NCBI GenBank assembly: GCA_026770025.1
Contig: JAMXDE010000033.1
Coordinates: 310,001-374,000 of the forward strand
Direction: 5' to 3'
DNA: 64,000 bases
Source of the DNA: Craspedostauros australis
Taxonomy: Eukaryota; Bacillariophyta; Bacillariophyceae; Mastogloiales; Achnanthaceae
Position numbers and translations under genes: made by a program. Shown here piece after piece: positions 1-11,213 of the stretch. The notes under the pieces were generated by a model. That model had not been told where the DNA came from. It did not search any database and saw only the letters and a list, made by a program, of their open reading frames with translations. The first letter of the stretch is position 1; each line of letters starts with the position of its first letter.

Positions 1-1327
1 CGTACTTGTAGTAGATCAAGCTGTAGTTGATGATGCTGATGAAGGGTGACAACACGGATAGGATGGAGAGAACCTCCTGCGGGGCATCGATGGCGATCAT
101 GACGACCGTCACGATGGTGGAAAGGAGGAACGTGAGGAATGGGAGGTTCTGCGCCATCTCCTCCTTGGCGGAGAACAGGGTGACCATGACCACGAAGCCG
201 AAGAACTGCAACAGACTGAGGTAATGGGAGATGAAGATCAGGACGATGCTCGATTTGGGGTAGAGCTTCCAGCCGACCGAGACAGCGGTGAAAACAATCG
301 CGGTGAAGATCCCGTTGATGGACATGTAGAGGTACCACTGCAAGACGTAAGTCCGCAGACGAACGCCAGCACGCACGAATGCCAAGTGGACGTCCTGGAC
401 CTTCTCGGCCAACATGGGTCCGATGAGATGACCTGCAGTGATGGCGAGAGTAAGAGCCGTGAGGATGCCGATGGTCATGCCGATGTACTCGTCCGTATCA
501 TCCGGAGCGGTCTCCTCGAAGATGGTTGGAATCGATCGGATCTTATCGATGGGGAAAGGGAGGGAGGAGAATTCGTCGTTGGCGTCGCCGTTGTTGGCAA
601 TGGCGTTGGATGCCGTCACGTTCCACAAAGCGGCCTGAACCCAGTACTGGGCGCCGGCGATCTTGTTCGTGAACGGGGCGAGCGACTCGTCGCCTCCAAA
701 ATAGATCGTGGTCAGAGCATCCAAATTGGACGGGGAGAGGTCGCCGAGGCTGTTGCTTGAGTCGATGCCGTCAATGGCAGTGGCGTTAACGTCGAAGTAC
801 ACGCAGAGCTTCTCGGCTTTGTCGGCGTCGCTGATGGTGTCCTCGCAAAAGTCAGCAAACGATGTCTTGTTGCCGTTGAAGGCAGACTCGACTTCGAAGA
901 CGGTTCGGATGGTGTCGATGCCGTTGATGTACTTCGCGGCCTCCTCGAGCATAGCCGGGTGGTTGCTGGCACCGTAGATCTTCTCGGGCATGGACCAGTC
1001 CTTGGCATCGTGGATGACAAAGTTGCCGGATCTGGTGCCTTCGTCGGGATCATCGTAGCCAAGGTAAAACCCGATGGTGTACAGCATCAAGATGGCTGCT
1101 GGGAGGAATGTCTTGGCCCACCAGACGGGCAACTTCTTGCGATCTCGTTTGAGGTTGCGACGCATGAGGATGAACGCCTGTTGCAGGTCGGAGGGAACGG
1201 GAGTGCGCAAGGATGCGGATGGAGTGGATGCGGACTTGACGGAGGACTTGGCTGAGGCCGCAACCTCTTCGACCTCAATGCCGCTGCCACTGTCATCGTT
1301 GGATTTCACACGGAGATGGCTGTCCAT
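1..1327 (-). CDS. ABCA-family ABC transporter, N-terminal part (runs off left edge)
   Basis: An open frame of 442 codons starts at the ATG at 1327 and reaches the window edge with no stop. The protein has a Ser-rich N-terminus, one hydrophobic helix at about residues 68-91 preceded by a basic stretch (MRRNLKRDRKK), a roughly 190-residue hydrophilic loop with N-glycosylation-type sites (NATA, NVTA), then several close helices from about 282 to 440. The segment around residues 300-335 (GHLIGPMLAEKVQDVHLAF) fits the ABC-2/ABCA pattern in which a cytosolic 'EK..' stretch precedes the second helix cluster. ABCA proteins move lipids or amphipathic molecules across membranes. The nucleotide-binding domain would lie beyond position 1, so ATPase function cannot be seen here. 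Family assignment is by topology and motif, not search. Confidence 0.75.
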   Translation of the reverse strand, partial: MDSHLRVKSNDDSGSGIEVEEVAASAKSSVKSASTPSASLRTPVPSDLQQAFILMRRNLKRDRKKLPVWWAKTFLPAAILMLYTIGFYLGYDDPDEGTRSGNFVIHDAKDWSMPEKIYGASNHPAMLEEAAKYINGIDTIRTVFEVESAFNGNKTSFADFCEDTISDADKAEKLCVYFDVNATAIDGIDSSNSLGDLSPSNLDALTTIYFGGDESLAPFTNKIAGAQYWVQAALWNVTASNAIANNGDANDEFSSLPFPIDKIRSIPTIFEETAPDDTDEYIGMTIGILTALTLAITAGHLIGPMLAEKVQDVHLAFVRAGVRLRTYVLQWYLYMSINGIFTAIVFTAVSVGWKLYPKSSIVLIFISHYLSLLQFFGFVVMVTLFSAKEEMAQNLPFLTFLLSTIVTVVMIAIDAPQEVLSILSVLSPFISIINYSLIYYKY

Positions 1328-4009
1328 GGTAGATGTCTTCACCTTGTTGTTGCTGTTACTGTTACTGTGGTCGGTGGCGTGGATGTGATGAGCTTGTTGC
1401 CTGCTATCTTGTTGATTTGTTGATTTGCGTTCCTGGTCTCTGTTTGCGTTTTCCGCCTTGAGGTTGTATCAGGTACGAGGGTGTCAGGAGTGGTGACAAA
1501 CACGGCCAGTTGTTCTTGTCCGTTGTTTGGTTGGTTGGTTGTCTTATATGCCGTTCTGTTCTGGTGCTTGTGTGCGTGTTTATGATTGTGTGTGTGTGTG
1601 TGTTCGGTCTTCAGATTTGCTTTTTATGAGGAGACTGAGTTCGCTGATCAATGAAACAGCAACGACACGAGATGGGCAACAAACAGGTTGAGGTGTGCAG
1701 AGAGAGGCACGTCATGGGACAGGATGTGCATGAGTGTGTGTGGGTATCGTCCATGCGAGCTACGACCTGCGGTAGGCACGGTATCCTAGTTGGAATACCT
1801 CTGTGATCTTGTTCAAGTCGTGTGCCGACAACATCAAAGCGGCTCCATCGCGGCTTCGTGATGAGGAGATGTGATCTGGCATTTGCGAGTTCGTGTTGAT
1901 TTGCGGCTTTCTTCGTTGCGGTCACACGTGACTTCCACAGACGCGGTGTCGTCGCAATGACTTTTTCTCCCTCCTGACCGTTCCGCGATTTGCGAACGGA
2001 AAATTCGCCAATGGAGTATTCGCAGATATCTTGCGATAACGAGGTAACTCTTCACGCGTTTTGGTAGGTATGCAATCATAGTAGGTATGGCATGTTGGTA
2101 CATACCCGTACCTTGCAGAGCAGCGCAGCGCAGTGCAGAGTGCAAACTTATCGGCAAGGCTTGGAGGCGGAATCCATCGATCTCTCACACATGGTTCATA
2201 TACGTGGACACACTCTCACACACACGCGCGTAATGCAAGTGTCCATCATCAACTAGCTGTGGAGTACAACAACGTACCAGACACGCACAGTGCCAATACT
2301 GGTCGGCCGAAGAGCACGCAGAGCAGAAGATGTCCTTTGTTCTAATACGTTCCCCCACCTTCCACGATCCACACAGGTGGATGCGGATGAGCCTGAGCAA
2401 TCTTCGATTGATGCTTTGGTGCTTGTACGACTTAAATCTCGTCGTCTATTCTGTCCGACCGAGACTGATGATCAAAATCGAAGATCCCAGGGACTACACG
2501 TACCATGCTACTAAAAGTATGTACATAGGTCGTACCAATACAAACAGAGATCAAGAGATCGTGGTGGCTTCAGATGGATCAAAGCAGATCGAGAGAGGGC
2601 AAGCAACGCATCAATCCATCCAAGGGTCTCTCCAATCGTGAAGAGGTGTGGCGACACCGCCTGGCAGTCCGCAGTGATCCACGAATCTCCCCCTTCGCAG
2701 CGCCCATCGTCTCTCTACAGAGTAGATACTATACTATTGACGACACCATGGCAATGCAAGTGCCACCTACTCATGGTTCTGAAGTCCAAGGCGGCTTGCC
2801 TCTGTTCCTCTTCCTCTGTGCCCAGGCGGCATGAAAGATCCTTTCTGGTGCTGCTACTCCGGTACCACGGTGCTATTCGCCATCACATTCGCAGGCGCGA
2901 TGCCTGAGATCAAAAGAGAACGGAAAGATATCCAAGATTTTGCGAATGATCGACAAGAACTGACAACGAGCGTCACTGTGAGTCGTGCTGAAGGTCCAGG
3001 AACGGATTGGAAGAACACTGCGCGCCAAATGTGCTCAGGGCGCACTTCTTCCAGCCACATTCTCTCAGCGACGTGCATGCCAGCATCGCCTTCGTGTGAC
3101 CAAACATAGCCGAAGGCGCCGTTAGGTGTGCCCAGACCGATTGTACCGAAGGAAGCCATGGAGAAGTCTTCCCTCATCGATCTTGGCCAAAGCCAACGTC
3201 GCTACCACCTCCCATTCCCACCAACGCGCAAGCGAAGCCATCAGCGATGTTGATGCTTGATGCCCGCAGATCTCGGGTATCCCTTTGTGTGATTCGGATT
3301 TGTTGAGAACAGTTCACTTCCAGAACAAACAGTTACATCGATGTCACACAATCCAAGAGAGCTGCTCGGGTCTGGAAAGAGCCTCTTGGGTGGCGCACAC
3401 CCATGTGGAGATAGATAGAGGGCAGAGTGCTATACATGTAGAGTAGAATAGGGTAGAGTAGACTCCAGCAAGCCTCTCTCGATTTTGGTATGCTTGTGGG
3501 GTACGACTACGAGGACGCGTCTTGCTAACAATAGCTTGCATGCCCCATGGCCTCGTTTTCCTCTTTGGCGATGAGTTGAGAATTGCAATCCACCCTGGAC
3601 GTTTCTGTCACCACAATTCGCACGAGCTGTGGTGCCCAGGGCATTCTGTATTCTAGACACTCTACGTAGCCTACGGACAGGTTGCACGGCCAGGCGATAC
3701 TGGTGACATTCAGTATCAATGCAAATCGTGTGCGAACCACAACCACTTCCGCATCGCTTGCGCAATGATCTTCACAGCACTCTTACTAGAATTCCAAACA
3801 AGCGATTGCCACCAGTGACCCCCCATCTCCACTCGGCCCATGGAAACACGGCGCTACTTGTCCTCCCAAATACAGCTACATGGAACAAACTACCAGTGGA
3901 GTAATACATGCATTGTTTTAATACTCCGTTGCAGCAATGGCAATTAGCCGTTGCACCTGGCCTGTTCCAGAAAGAGGGAATGCTAGAGCCTGCGTGCCAC
4001 CATAACGCC
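1328..4009. other. Intergenic region between ABCA and cyclophilin-SYF2
   Basis: No convincing gene. A (TG)n microsatellite lies at about 1587-1603. The only stretch with coding-like composition is a minus-strand frame at 2854-3159 (listed separately). The rest shows only short overlapping frames on both strands. Confidence 0.5.
2854..3159 (-). other. Possible short coding exon, unrecognised
   Basis: From the ATG at 3159 the minus strand reads about 60 residues with C/G-rich third positions typical of genes in this window (it begins MASFGTIGLGTPNGAF), then becomes less gene-like. It could be a first exon of a small gene, a relic, or chance. No family is recognised and no splice partner was found. 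Confidence 0.2.
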
Positions 4010-5709
4010 TTACAGAGCCGTTCCACGTTCCAGATTCTGTCGAATATCGGCCGTGTGCTTGTCGAATTGTCGGCTGAGCTTCTCGTTGAAACGCTTGTTG
4101 CGCTTGTTGATGGAGGAGATATCGGACTCGTTGAATTCCAGGCTGCGCTTGGCGGCGGCGGCGCGGCTCTTGTCGATGCGACGGTGCATCTCCTTGGCCA
4201 GACGGCGTGCTCCGGCGCGTTCCTTCGTGTTGCCACCCGACAGCGCCGATGCGCCGCCCAGGGTGGGATCAAATGTGTCTGTGGAGGATGCGGTCATGGA
4301 TGCTGCGTTGTCGGAGTTGGTGTTGTGGACGATGGTCTTCATGTTGCGCTGGTAGTTGCGATGCTGCCCCTCGGAGTTGTGATAGTCGTTGACGTCGAAT
4401 TGGTTTTGCACCATCTTTTCTTGCGCGTGATATGTCTTGTTCTGTGGTGTTGTTGGAGTTGCGGTGACAATTGCGGTTGTGGTTCCATTGACGGTTGGGA
4501 GCATGAATTGGATCAAAGTGAAGACGAATGAGCAAGGAGGAAAGTCAGCGAATGCATTTAATTGAATGTGTGAGTGGATCATGGACTTCTCTGACGACAC
4601 GTACACACGAACGCAATTTGCAAGCCAACAACGATGACGGCAAATGCGCCTTCCATCACTCCCCGACACACCACAATACAATGCAATTCGGACATACACA
4701 CACAAATCCTCCATCGCACACGCAAGTTCACACGCACCATACTATCCTTCGCGGATGTGACGAGATACTTGGCGTCCACACCGCTGCTGGATGCCACCTC
4801 GATCGCCTTGGAGTTGTTCTTATTCCACTCCTCCTTCTGGCTGCGCTTGTCCTGTCGCAGCTGACGTTGCCGCGCCTTGGCCGCGCCCTCCATGCTGCCC
4901 AACCGTTCACCTTCCTTGACTACGGCCTGGCGATTCAGCTGCTTGGCCTGGTTCATTTTCAACTTCAAATTGCGAATGCGCTGCTGCATGGCGGTCGATT
5001 TGATTTTGGATTTGGACGTCTGCACCAAGGTGGACTGTTCGGGATCCATCTCCCTGGCTTCGGCCTCCGCCTTCTTCTTGGCCTCCTCTTCTTCCGCCAA
5101 TTTCTGGGCCGCAGCAGCTTCTGCTGCCTTCTTCGTTTGTTCCGCTTCGAAATCGACTGCGTTGGCATCGTCCTCCGCAGCATCGGCGTCATCCGCGCCA
5201 CCCTTAGTATTGTCAAGACCGCATTTGACAACGCGGATGGCCTGCAAGGGACGATCCGTGCTGCTGTCGATCGGGACCTGCTCCAGTTGCTGGAGGACCT
5301 CGAAGGACGACGCCTCGACGTGGCCGAACACGACGTGCTTGCCATTGAGATGCGACGTCGCGCGGAACGTGATGAAGAACTGGGAGCCGTTGGTGTTGCG
5401 TCCCGAGTTGGCCATGCTGAGCATGCCGCGCTTCGCGTGCGCGTGGATGAAGTTCTCGTCATCGAACTTGTCGCCGTAGATGGAACGTCCGCCCGTGCCG
5501 TCGCCGTTCGTGAAGTCCCCGCCCTGCGCCATGAAGTTGGGGATGATGCGGTGGAAGGCGGAGGCGAGGTATCCCTCACCGGCCGGCTTCTGCAGCAGAG
5601 CGGCGAAGTTATTCACCGTGCGCGGGACGCTGTCATCGTACAGCGCCAGATCGAGCCGTCCCAAGGGGCTGTCGCCGTGCGTCAACTCGATGAATGCTTT
5701 CTGAACCAT
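4010..5709 (-). CDS. Cyclophilin-SYF2 fusion (peptidyl-prolyl isomerase joined to pre-mRNA splicing factor)
   Basis: Exon 1 is 5709-4738 and exon 2 is 4441-4010. The 296-bp intron 4442-4737 starts GTGCGT and ends CACAG at a codon boundary, giving 467 residues. Residues 1-165 are a cyclophilin: FHRIIP with catalytic Arg54, QGGDF at 62-66, FFIT at 111-114 and GKHVVFG at 123-129. The usual Trp before LxGKHVVFG is His120, which in this family lowers cyclosporin binding. Residues 165-235 are an Ala/Glu/Lys-rich helical linker. From about 241 the sequence follows SYF2, a member of the NineTeen (Prp19/NTC) spliceosome complexes: RNLKLKMNQAKQLNRQAVVKE in exon 1 and the signature end KRFNEKLSRQFDKHTADIRQ then NLERGTAL in exon 2. 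The SYF2 homology crosses the intron, so this is one gene, not two neighbours. It most likely acts in the nucleus. Confidence 0.88.
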
Positions 5710-6063
5710 GCTTGCTTATTGTTGATTGCTTATTGTTGATTGTTGATTGTTGATTGTTGCTGAGGGTCGGCTGTTGGTTCTGCTCCTGTCGATGATGATC
5801 TGAATGAAATGGAGTCAAAGTCGATTGAAGGCTTGCGTTGTGCAATGTCGGAAGCAAGTGCGCTGTCTTTCTTCTTTCGCTCGTTTCGCCTCCACGCTCG
5901 TGTGATGAGCAATCGAAAAACACGAAAAGTAGTCTTGTTTTCGCTTGTGTGGTTTCGTCGACTCCATCGAATCACGAACGACGGACAGACCTATGCAACT
6001 ACTAGAATTCTGCCATCGTTCTATCTCTCTATCTCTATCTAGTGTCTTTTGGCTTGGGTGGAG

Positions 6064-6101
6064 GCCAATTTTTTTGGTAACCATTGGTAATTTTTGGTAA
6101 C
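6064..6101 (-). repeat. TTACCAAT-type array, left (inverted relative to 7824-7864)
   Basis: On the minus strand this reads as consecutive units of TTACCA(A/T) ending in a run of A and TTGGCC. It mirrors the array at 7824-7864, which points the other way and also ends TTACCAAAAAA. The pair gives a 1.8-kb AT-rich segment inverted-repeat-like ends. Confidence 0.5.
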
Positions 6102-7593
6102 TAGTCGTATGAGTCAATTTCGCCGTAGACGCTGGTACATTTTGTACGTCAGTCCCACTCGAAGCTGCCCAAAAAACACCTTTTCTGCCACAAACCTCCT
6201 CGGCAAGTTCATGCCGCTCCATTTGTTTGAGCTCTTCTTTGGTGAGCACTATCGTGTGTGGCTTGTAATCATCCTCTCCAACTTTGGTGGCGATTGGTTG
6301 GGTAGTGGTTGAGATCTGTTTGTTTCTTTGGAGCAGGCACTCGTTGCTTCCATTCACGAATGCCAATCACCGCGATGTATCGTGGCGAATTTCTCTGTGC
6401 CCCAGTGCGTGTTAACACGCGATGGAAATGATCACACAACATTGTGGTGCCAACCAATGTGTTCTTCACATGCTATGATCAGTTCCTTGTATCTTGTTAT
6501 CATCCATTGCGACTTCGTTCATCGTATTGCGTTGTAGTTGATTATGGTTGATAAGTTCTGCAATAGCGTTTTAGTTCTACTCCAGAATACTGTTTACCAG
6601 CAATCACCTTGGCAACAGCAACTTGGATGCATGTGTATCGTTGCATCCATCCTGTTTGGGAGAGCAATGATCCCTTGGTTAGCAGCAGCACACAATAGCA
6701 GTCCAGAATAGAGCAGAGTCGACTGTTTCACACTGAGGAGTTCAATCTCGCCATTGTCTCACCGCTCTTCTTTGGATCTTCCGCATCGCTGAGCATGTGC
6801 AACTGCGCCGCGCAAAATTTCCACGCCATGTGCGCGCATTTTAGCATGTGTCACGTGCGCAATGTAGAGGCCAATGTTCGATTGGCCATAGTTGCGCTGG
6901 AGATCGTATAGAACATTAGGCTACCTGCACAGAACGGTTCGAACGCGGTTTGATAGAGCACGATTAGCGACTGCGTCAACAACCCCACCCATCGCATGAG
7001 CGCAGGATAGGTGGCTATTCTTCGCGAGAGTGTAGCAACCGGTGTCAATGAAGACAGTTTTGGCGCCTAATCAGGAAGCGATGTTTCCTCGCGAGGATAG
7101 TACGCGATGAAGTGACGAAAAACTTGCAACTGATATATCTTTGGAGGAAGTGAAGGACGAAGACCAATACTACATGGGGAGGTAAAGGAGAGGATAATGC
7201 GTCTATTGAAAGCAACGGCACGATGATCCGACATCAGCGCGAGGCACAACCTTGTATCAAGTAGAGAGACTCAGGTGAGCAGCCCAGTCCGAATCAACAA
7301 CACGTAAAAACGCACAATAATTTTTGGCGCGAGCTTTTGTGCGTTCACGGATCGATGATCATGGCTGTCACGAGCATTAGTGACTGACTTTAAACACCCA
7401 AAGCAACACACAAAGGTATCCTGGACCGCTGACCAACACACCACCCGAAGCAGAATGAAGTGACGAATTCAGCCATGCCATTCACTTGAACAATAGACGA
7501 AACAGAATTGGATGCGGGTCTTTGGAAGGCCATCGGCCGAGATTGGACCAAGAAGCAATAAATTATTGTACCAGAACGTCGTAGACTCTACGT

Positions 7594-7613
7594 GGTTACC
7601 AATGGTTACCAAC
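7594..7613 (+). repeat. TTACCAAT-type array, internal copy
   Basis: Two units (GGTTACCAATGGTTACCAAC), in the same orientation as the array at 7824-7864. Confidence 0.5.
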
Positions 7614-7823
7614 GAAAAAATTCCGAAATCACGTCCGTACGTCGTCCGTGTGAAAAAGGCCGATAAAGGGTAAAAAGAGGCATCGAGATGAACATGAAGC
7701 GGAGACCGTTTGCCAACAATGAAGACATCAACAGATAGCTCTCACTCTCCTCTTTCTAATAATGCAAAGATGTCGGTCAACGGCCATCAACTCATCGAAT
7801 GGTTGCTTGTGCCGTCGGCGATA

Positions 7824-7864
7824 TGCCAATGGTTACCAATAATTACCAATAATTACCAAAAAAC
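7824..7864 (+). repeat. TTACCAAT-type array, right
   Basis: Four units of about 11 bp (TTACCAATAA variants) ending in TTACCAAAAAACC. Confidence 0.5.
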
Positions 7865-8101
7865 CGGAAATTAGCCAATAGCCACTAGAGAGAGACACGT
7901 GCACTGCGCAGTGGCACGTGTTGCAGTGTTTATCATCCAAAATCAGTGCGAGCATTGTGTGGCATAGCACTATTGTATGTACTATTGTATGTACTCTAGT
8001 ATGTATGGCATGCGTAGGACGAGTGTTAGACCAATGTTCGTCATTCGGCCTATTTTTTGTGGATGCACAGGGGACTGTGCCATGTTTGTCTCGCGTCTCG
8101 T

Positions 8102-11100
8102 TCACAATGCCAGCGAACGCTGCGTTCGTCGCTTGGACGAGCCGCCGCTTCTGGGCGTGGGGGAGATGAGATCGATGGGATTCTGGAACAGATCGGGCGT
8201 GCTCATGTGCATGAGGGCCTCCTCATTCTCCTGCGGTGAGCGTCGATGGTTGCGACGACTATCGCGCGTGCGTTTGGGCGATCGCGGAGAACGGGTAATG
8301 CTGCTGCTGCTGGCGTTGTGTGCCGAAGGGCTGCGCGTGCTGGAGGCGCGGGTTGATTGTCGCGTGGGGGATTTGCTGGTGCGGGATTGTGGTGATCGGC
8401 GTGTGCTGGATCGTGTGATGCGTCGCGACGGGGATTTGCTGGAGGCGCGGCCGCTCGTGTGGCCACGATCGCTGCGGCTGCTGCGCGACTTGCGGGAATC
8501 CGTTGTGGAGCGCGGTTTGGGTGATTTGCCGGCCTTTTGGGATTCGGAGAACCGATCGACGGAACGGGATCTGCCCTTGCTGTTGCTCCTGCGCCTGCTG
8601 CTGGGTCTGCCCGAGGATCTCGAATTGCGTGAGGATCCGTTGGACTGGCTGGCTGAGGTGCTGCTGGTACCCGAATGGTTGCTGCTCATGTCCCTGCGCG
8701 AAGCCCGAGATGACGGCCGCATGTCGTTGGCCATCTCAAAGTACTCGTCCGGATCGGATCCCTCGCTGGCACCTGCCACGGAGCTTTCGGCGCTGGAAGT
8801 GCGCGAGACGGATCGTCCGCTGACGGGTTTGCGCCGATCGCTCGACGTGCTGTTGTTGAAGCTGTCGCTGAAGGAGCCGTTGCGCGCTACGTTGCGCGAG
8901 CTGGGTGGTTTGCGCGTGCCCGTGCGGTTCGACGCGGATGATCCGATGCCGGCTGCCTGCACCATGCTGACCAGATCCTTGACATCCAGCGAATGGTTGC
9001 GATGGACGGTTCTGCTGCTGGGTGGCTTGCGTCGCAGCGATGTTTTGGACGAGTTGCCAGCAGGCGTCAAGGTGGGCTTGGGATCCAGCTCTTCGAACGA
9101 ATTGCTTCGCGGCGCTACGCTGGCGCGCACCTTGGGCCGTGGCGAGCTTTGGAGCATGCTCATGCTGCCGCCACCGAGGGTCTCCATCGCTGCCATGGAC
9201 TGCCTGCGCCGGCGTGATGATGATGACGACGCTGACGACGACGGTGGCGGTGCCACGCAGCCCATGGACTCGAGCGCTTCGTCACTGTCAAACGAGTTGT
9301 TGCGCGAGACAGATCTGGAACCCGGGCGGTCACCACGACTGCGGTGTCCCGTGTCAAAGGTGTCACGGGAATGCGATCGAATGCGCGAGGAGGAGGACGC
9401 GCCGTTTGCTCCAGGCGCACCGCTGCCAGAAGCGTTGGCACCACGTCGCACGCTTGCACCGCGGCGCCGTGTGGCTGGATTGCGAGACGTCGATCTGCCG
9501 TTGGCCGTGCGGGAGTCCCGTTTCGAACGCTCTCCGCTGCCCGACAACGATGGTGCGTTTGACGATGCGAGACCTCCGACGTTGCGGCTGCTGCGTCCAC
9601 GCGATCGCGACGGGGGGACGAACTCCTTCTCCTCGAGGGCCTCCACGGCCTCACGAAAGGATTGGGTTTTGGTCATCAAATTGCGTCGGTTCATGGATCT
9701 GCGGTTGTTGCCGGGCGCTGACGATGTTGGCTGTGCTGGTTTCGAGGATGCGGGGCGTGTGGATCCGAGATGATTGCTGCTGCTGTTGCCGTCGAAATTG
9801 ATGCTGCTGTTGCTGCTGTTGCTATTGCTGCTGTGTACGCTGCTGTGTCGGGCGCTGTGCGGCTTCAAATCCTCCATGTCGACGCTGAGCTTGCCCGAAT
9901 TGTGCATGTTGGCAGTTTGTTGGCGACGGCTTCTGCTCTTGGTGAAGAGCAACTCGCCATGGCCCTCCAACGCTTTGAAGGACTCACGGAAGGATTCGCT
10001 GCGATTCATGAGGTTGCGACGGCTGATGCGGCCACCGCCGCCTTTTACGGTTGGCAGGTTCCTCTTCTTTTGCTTTGCCAGGAGGTTCGGTGATTTGATT
10101 TTGGAGGCAGAGTCGGATGAGGGTGGCGCAACCACGTCCTGGAACAAGGAGCGCTTGGAGTCCGAGAAGAAGTTGTTCTTCTCCAGCGAGAATCCCTGAA
10201 ACATTTTGTTTGCGGTTGCCGTGTTCTGGATGGACGCTGACATGCTGGCCCGTCGATTCGATCTCTTGTTCGCAGTCGGCGGTGGCCCTGCTGGCGGTGA
10301 TGGCTGCGCGTCCTGTATCCTCGACAGCCTCTCCCCGGACATGATACTGACGTACTCCTGCATGGCGATGTCCATGGTCTCGCGGTACACCCATGCCTTG
10401 AAGAAGACGCGTTTGGAGTACTTGGCTTTGATGAAGGCATCTCTCTCATCCAGGTTGGAACGAACGTGCGGTTTGACGGTGTCGTCAGTCTTTTCTTCGT
10501 CGTCTCCGTATTTGCCTTCGAACGCATCATTGACGCGCTTGTTGCCTCCGATTTCCACAGCGATGACTTCCTTTTCCTTCCCTGTGTTCGTGGTTGTGCG
10601 AGATCCATTGGATGCGAGAGTGTGTATAATATTATATGACAGAACGAAGATACAAGCATGGCGTATATATGTACGTGTGCATATGTATGGTGTGTGTGAG
10701 AGGTTGAGATGGGACGTGGAATATGTATTGTGGGCCGGAGTTGTGCCATACGAATTGAAATTGAGTACAATCGAGGTTGCAGATGCTGGGAACGAGGCAA
10801 CTAAACATCTGGAATGTCCAGAGGCGCGTCGTTGCAATTGTGTTTGTCATGCGCATCCATAGCCGCACCCATACCCGCACATATACCCGCACATATATGC
10901 ATTCCTGTATGCATGCTCACTCACAGTCATCCAAAGTAAGACTCCGAACGAAGCAAATATGAACGCCCAGCCGCCTGTGAGCGCCGGAGCAATGGAAGCA
11001 GCAGAATGCCCCAATGGTGCGGCTGTCGGTCGGCGATCCAGGCGGTGGCACAATGAGAGACGCCCACGTCGGCTTCTTGTCCCCGCAATCGCAGCAGACC

Positions 11101-11213
11101 TGGTTTTCCGGCAAATTGGCGACTGACTTGAGCCGTTGCTTCAGCTCCTCCTGCGACGGGTCCTTTCGTGACGTGGATGATGCGCTGCTCATGGTGATGG
11201 TCGTCACTGCCAT
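8102..11213 (-). CDS. ArfGAP-domain protein with long Ser/Arg-rich tail (paralog 1)
   Basis: Exon 1 is 11213-10925 and exon 2 is 10581-8102. The 343-bp intron 10582-10924 begins GTGAGT and ends ACACAG in phase 1; joining makes the codon for W in TLDDWKEKEV, the expected ArfGAP sequence. The product is about 922 residues. Exon 1 carries the GAP zinc finger with two CxxC pairs and the Arg-finger region CSGAHRRLGVHICFVRS; exon 2 finishes the domain (EIGGNKRVNDAFEG, YSKRVFFKAWVYRE). ArfGAPs make Arf GTPases hydrolyse GTP during vesicle budding. The spacing between the CxxC pairs is 28 residues instead of 16 because of a Pro/Ser-rich insertion. The remaining 700 or so residues are basic, Ser/Arg-rich low complexity with repeated RRNLM...SFRE modules and SRN(N/S)SFDS motifs also found in paralog 2. 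The tail was probably shaped by repeat expansion; its role is unknown. Confidence 0.88.

Larger units (their letters stand above)
5710..8101. other. Intergenic region with TTACCAAT arrays
   Basis: About 2.4 kb without a supported gene. A poly-T/TGTTGATT-rich stretch lies just upstream of the cyclophilin start (5715-5760). A minus-strand frame at 5815-6366 looks partly coding near 6180-6330 but runs through the simple array at 6076-6101 and matches nothing recognised. The TTACCAAT arrays are listed separately. Confidence 0.5.

Noticed and set aside
4528-5739. 403-codon plus-strand open frame
   Set aside because: Antisense shadow of the cyclophilin-SYF2 gene.
7977-9773. 598-codon plus-strand open frame
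   Set aside because: It is antisense to the Ser/Arg-rich tail of ArfGAP 1. CG-rich low-complexity codons leave the opposite strand open; the product is an Arg/Leu-rich string without domains.
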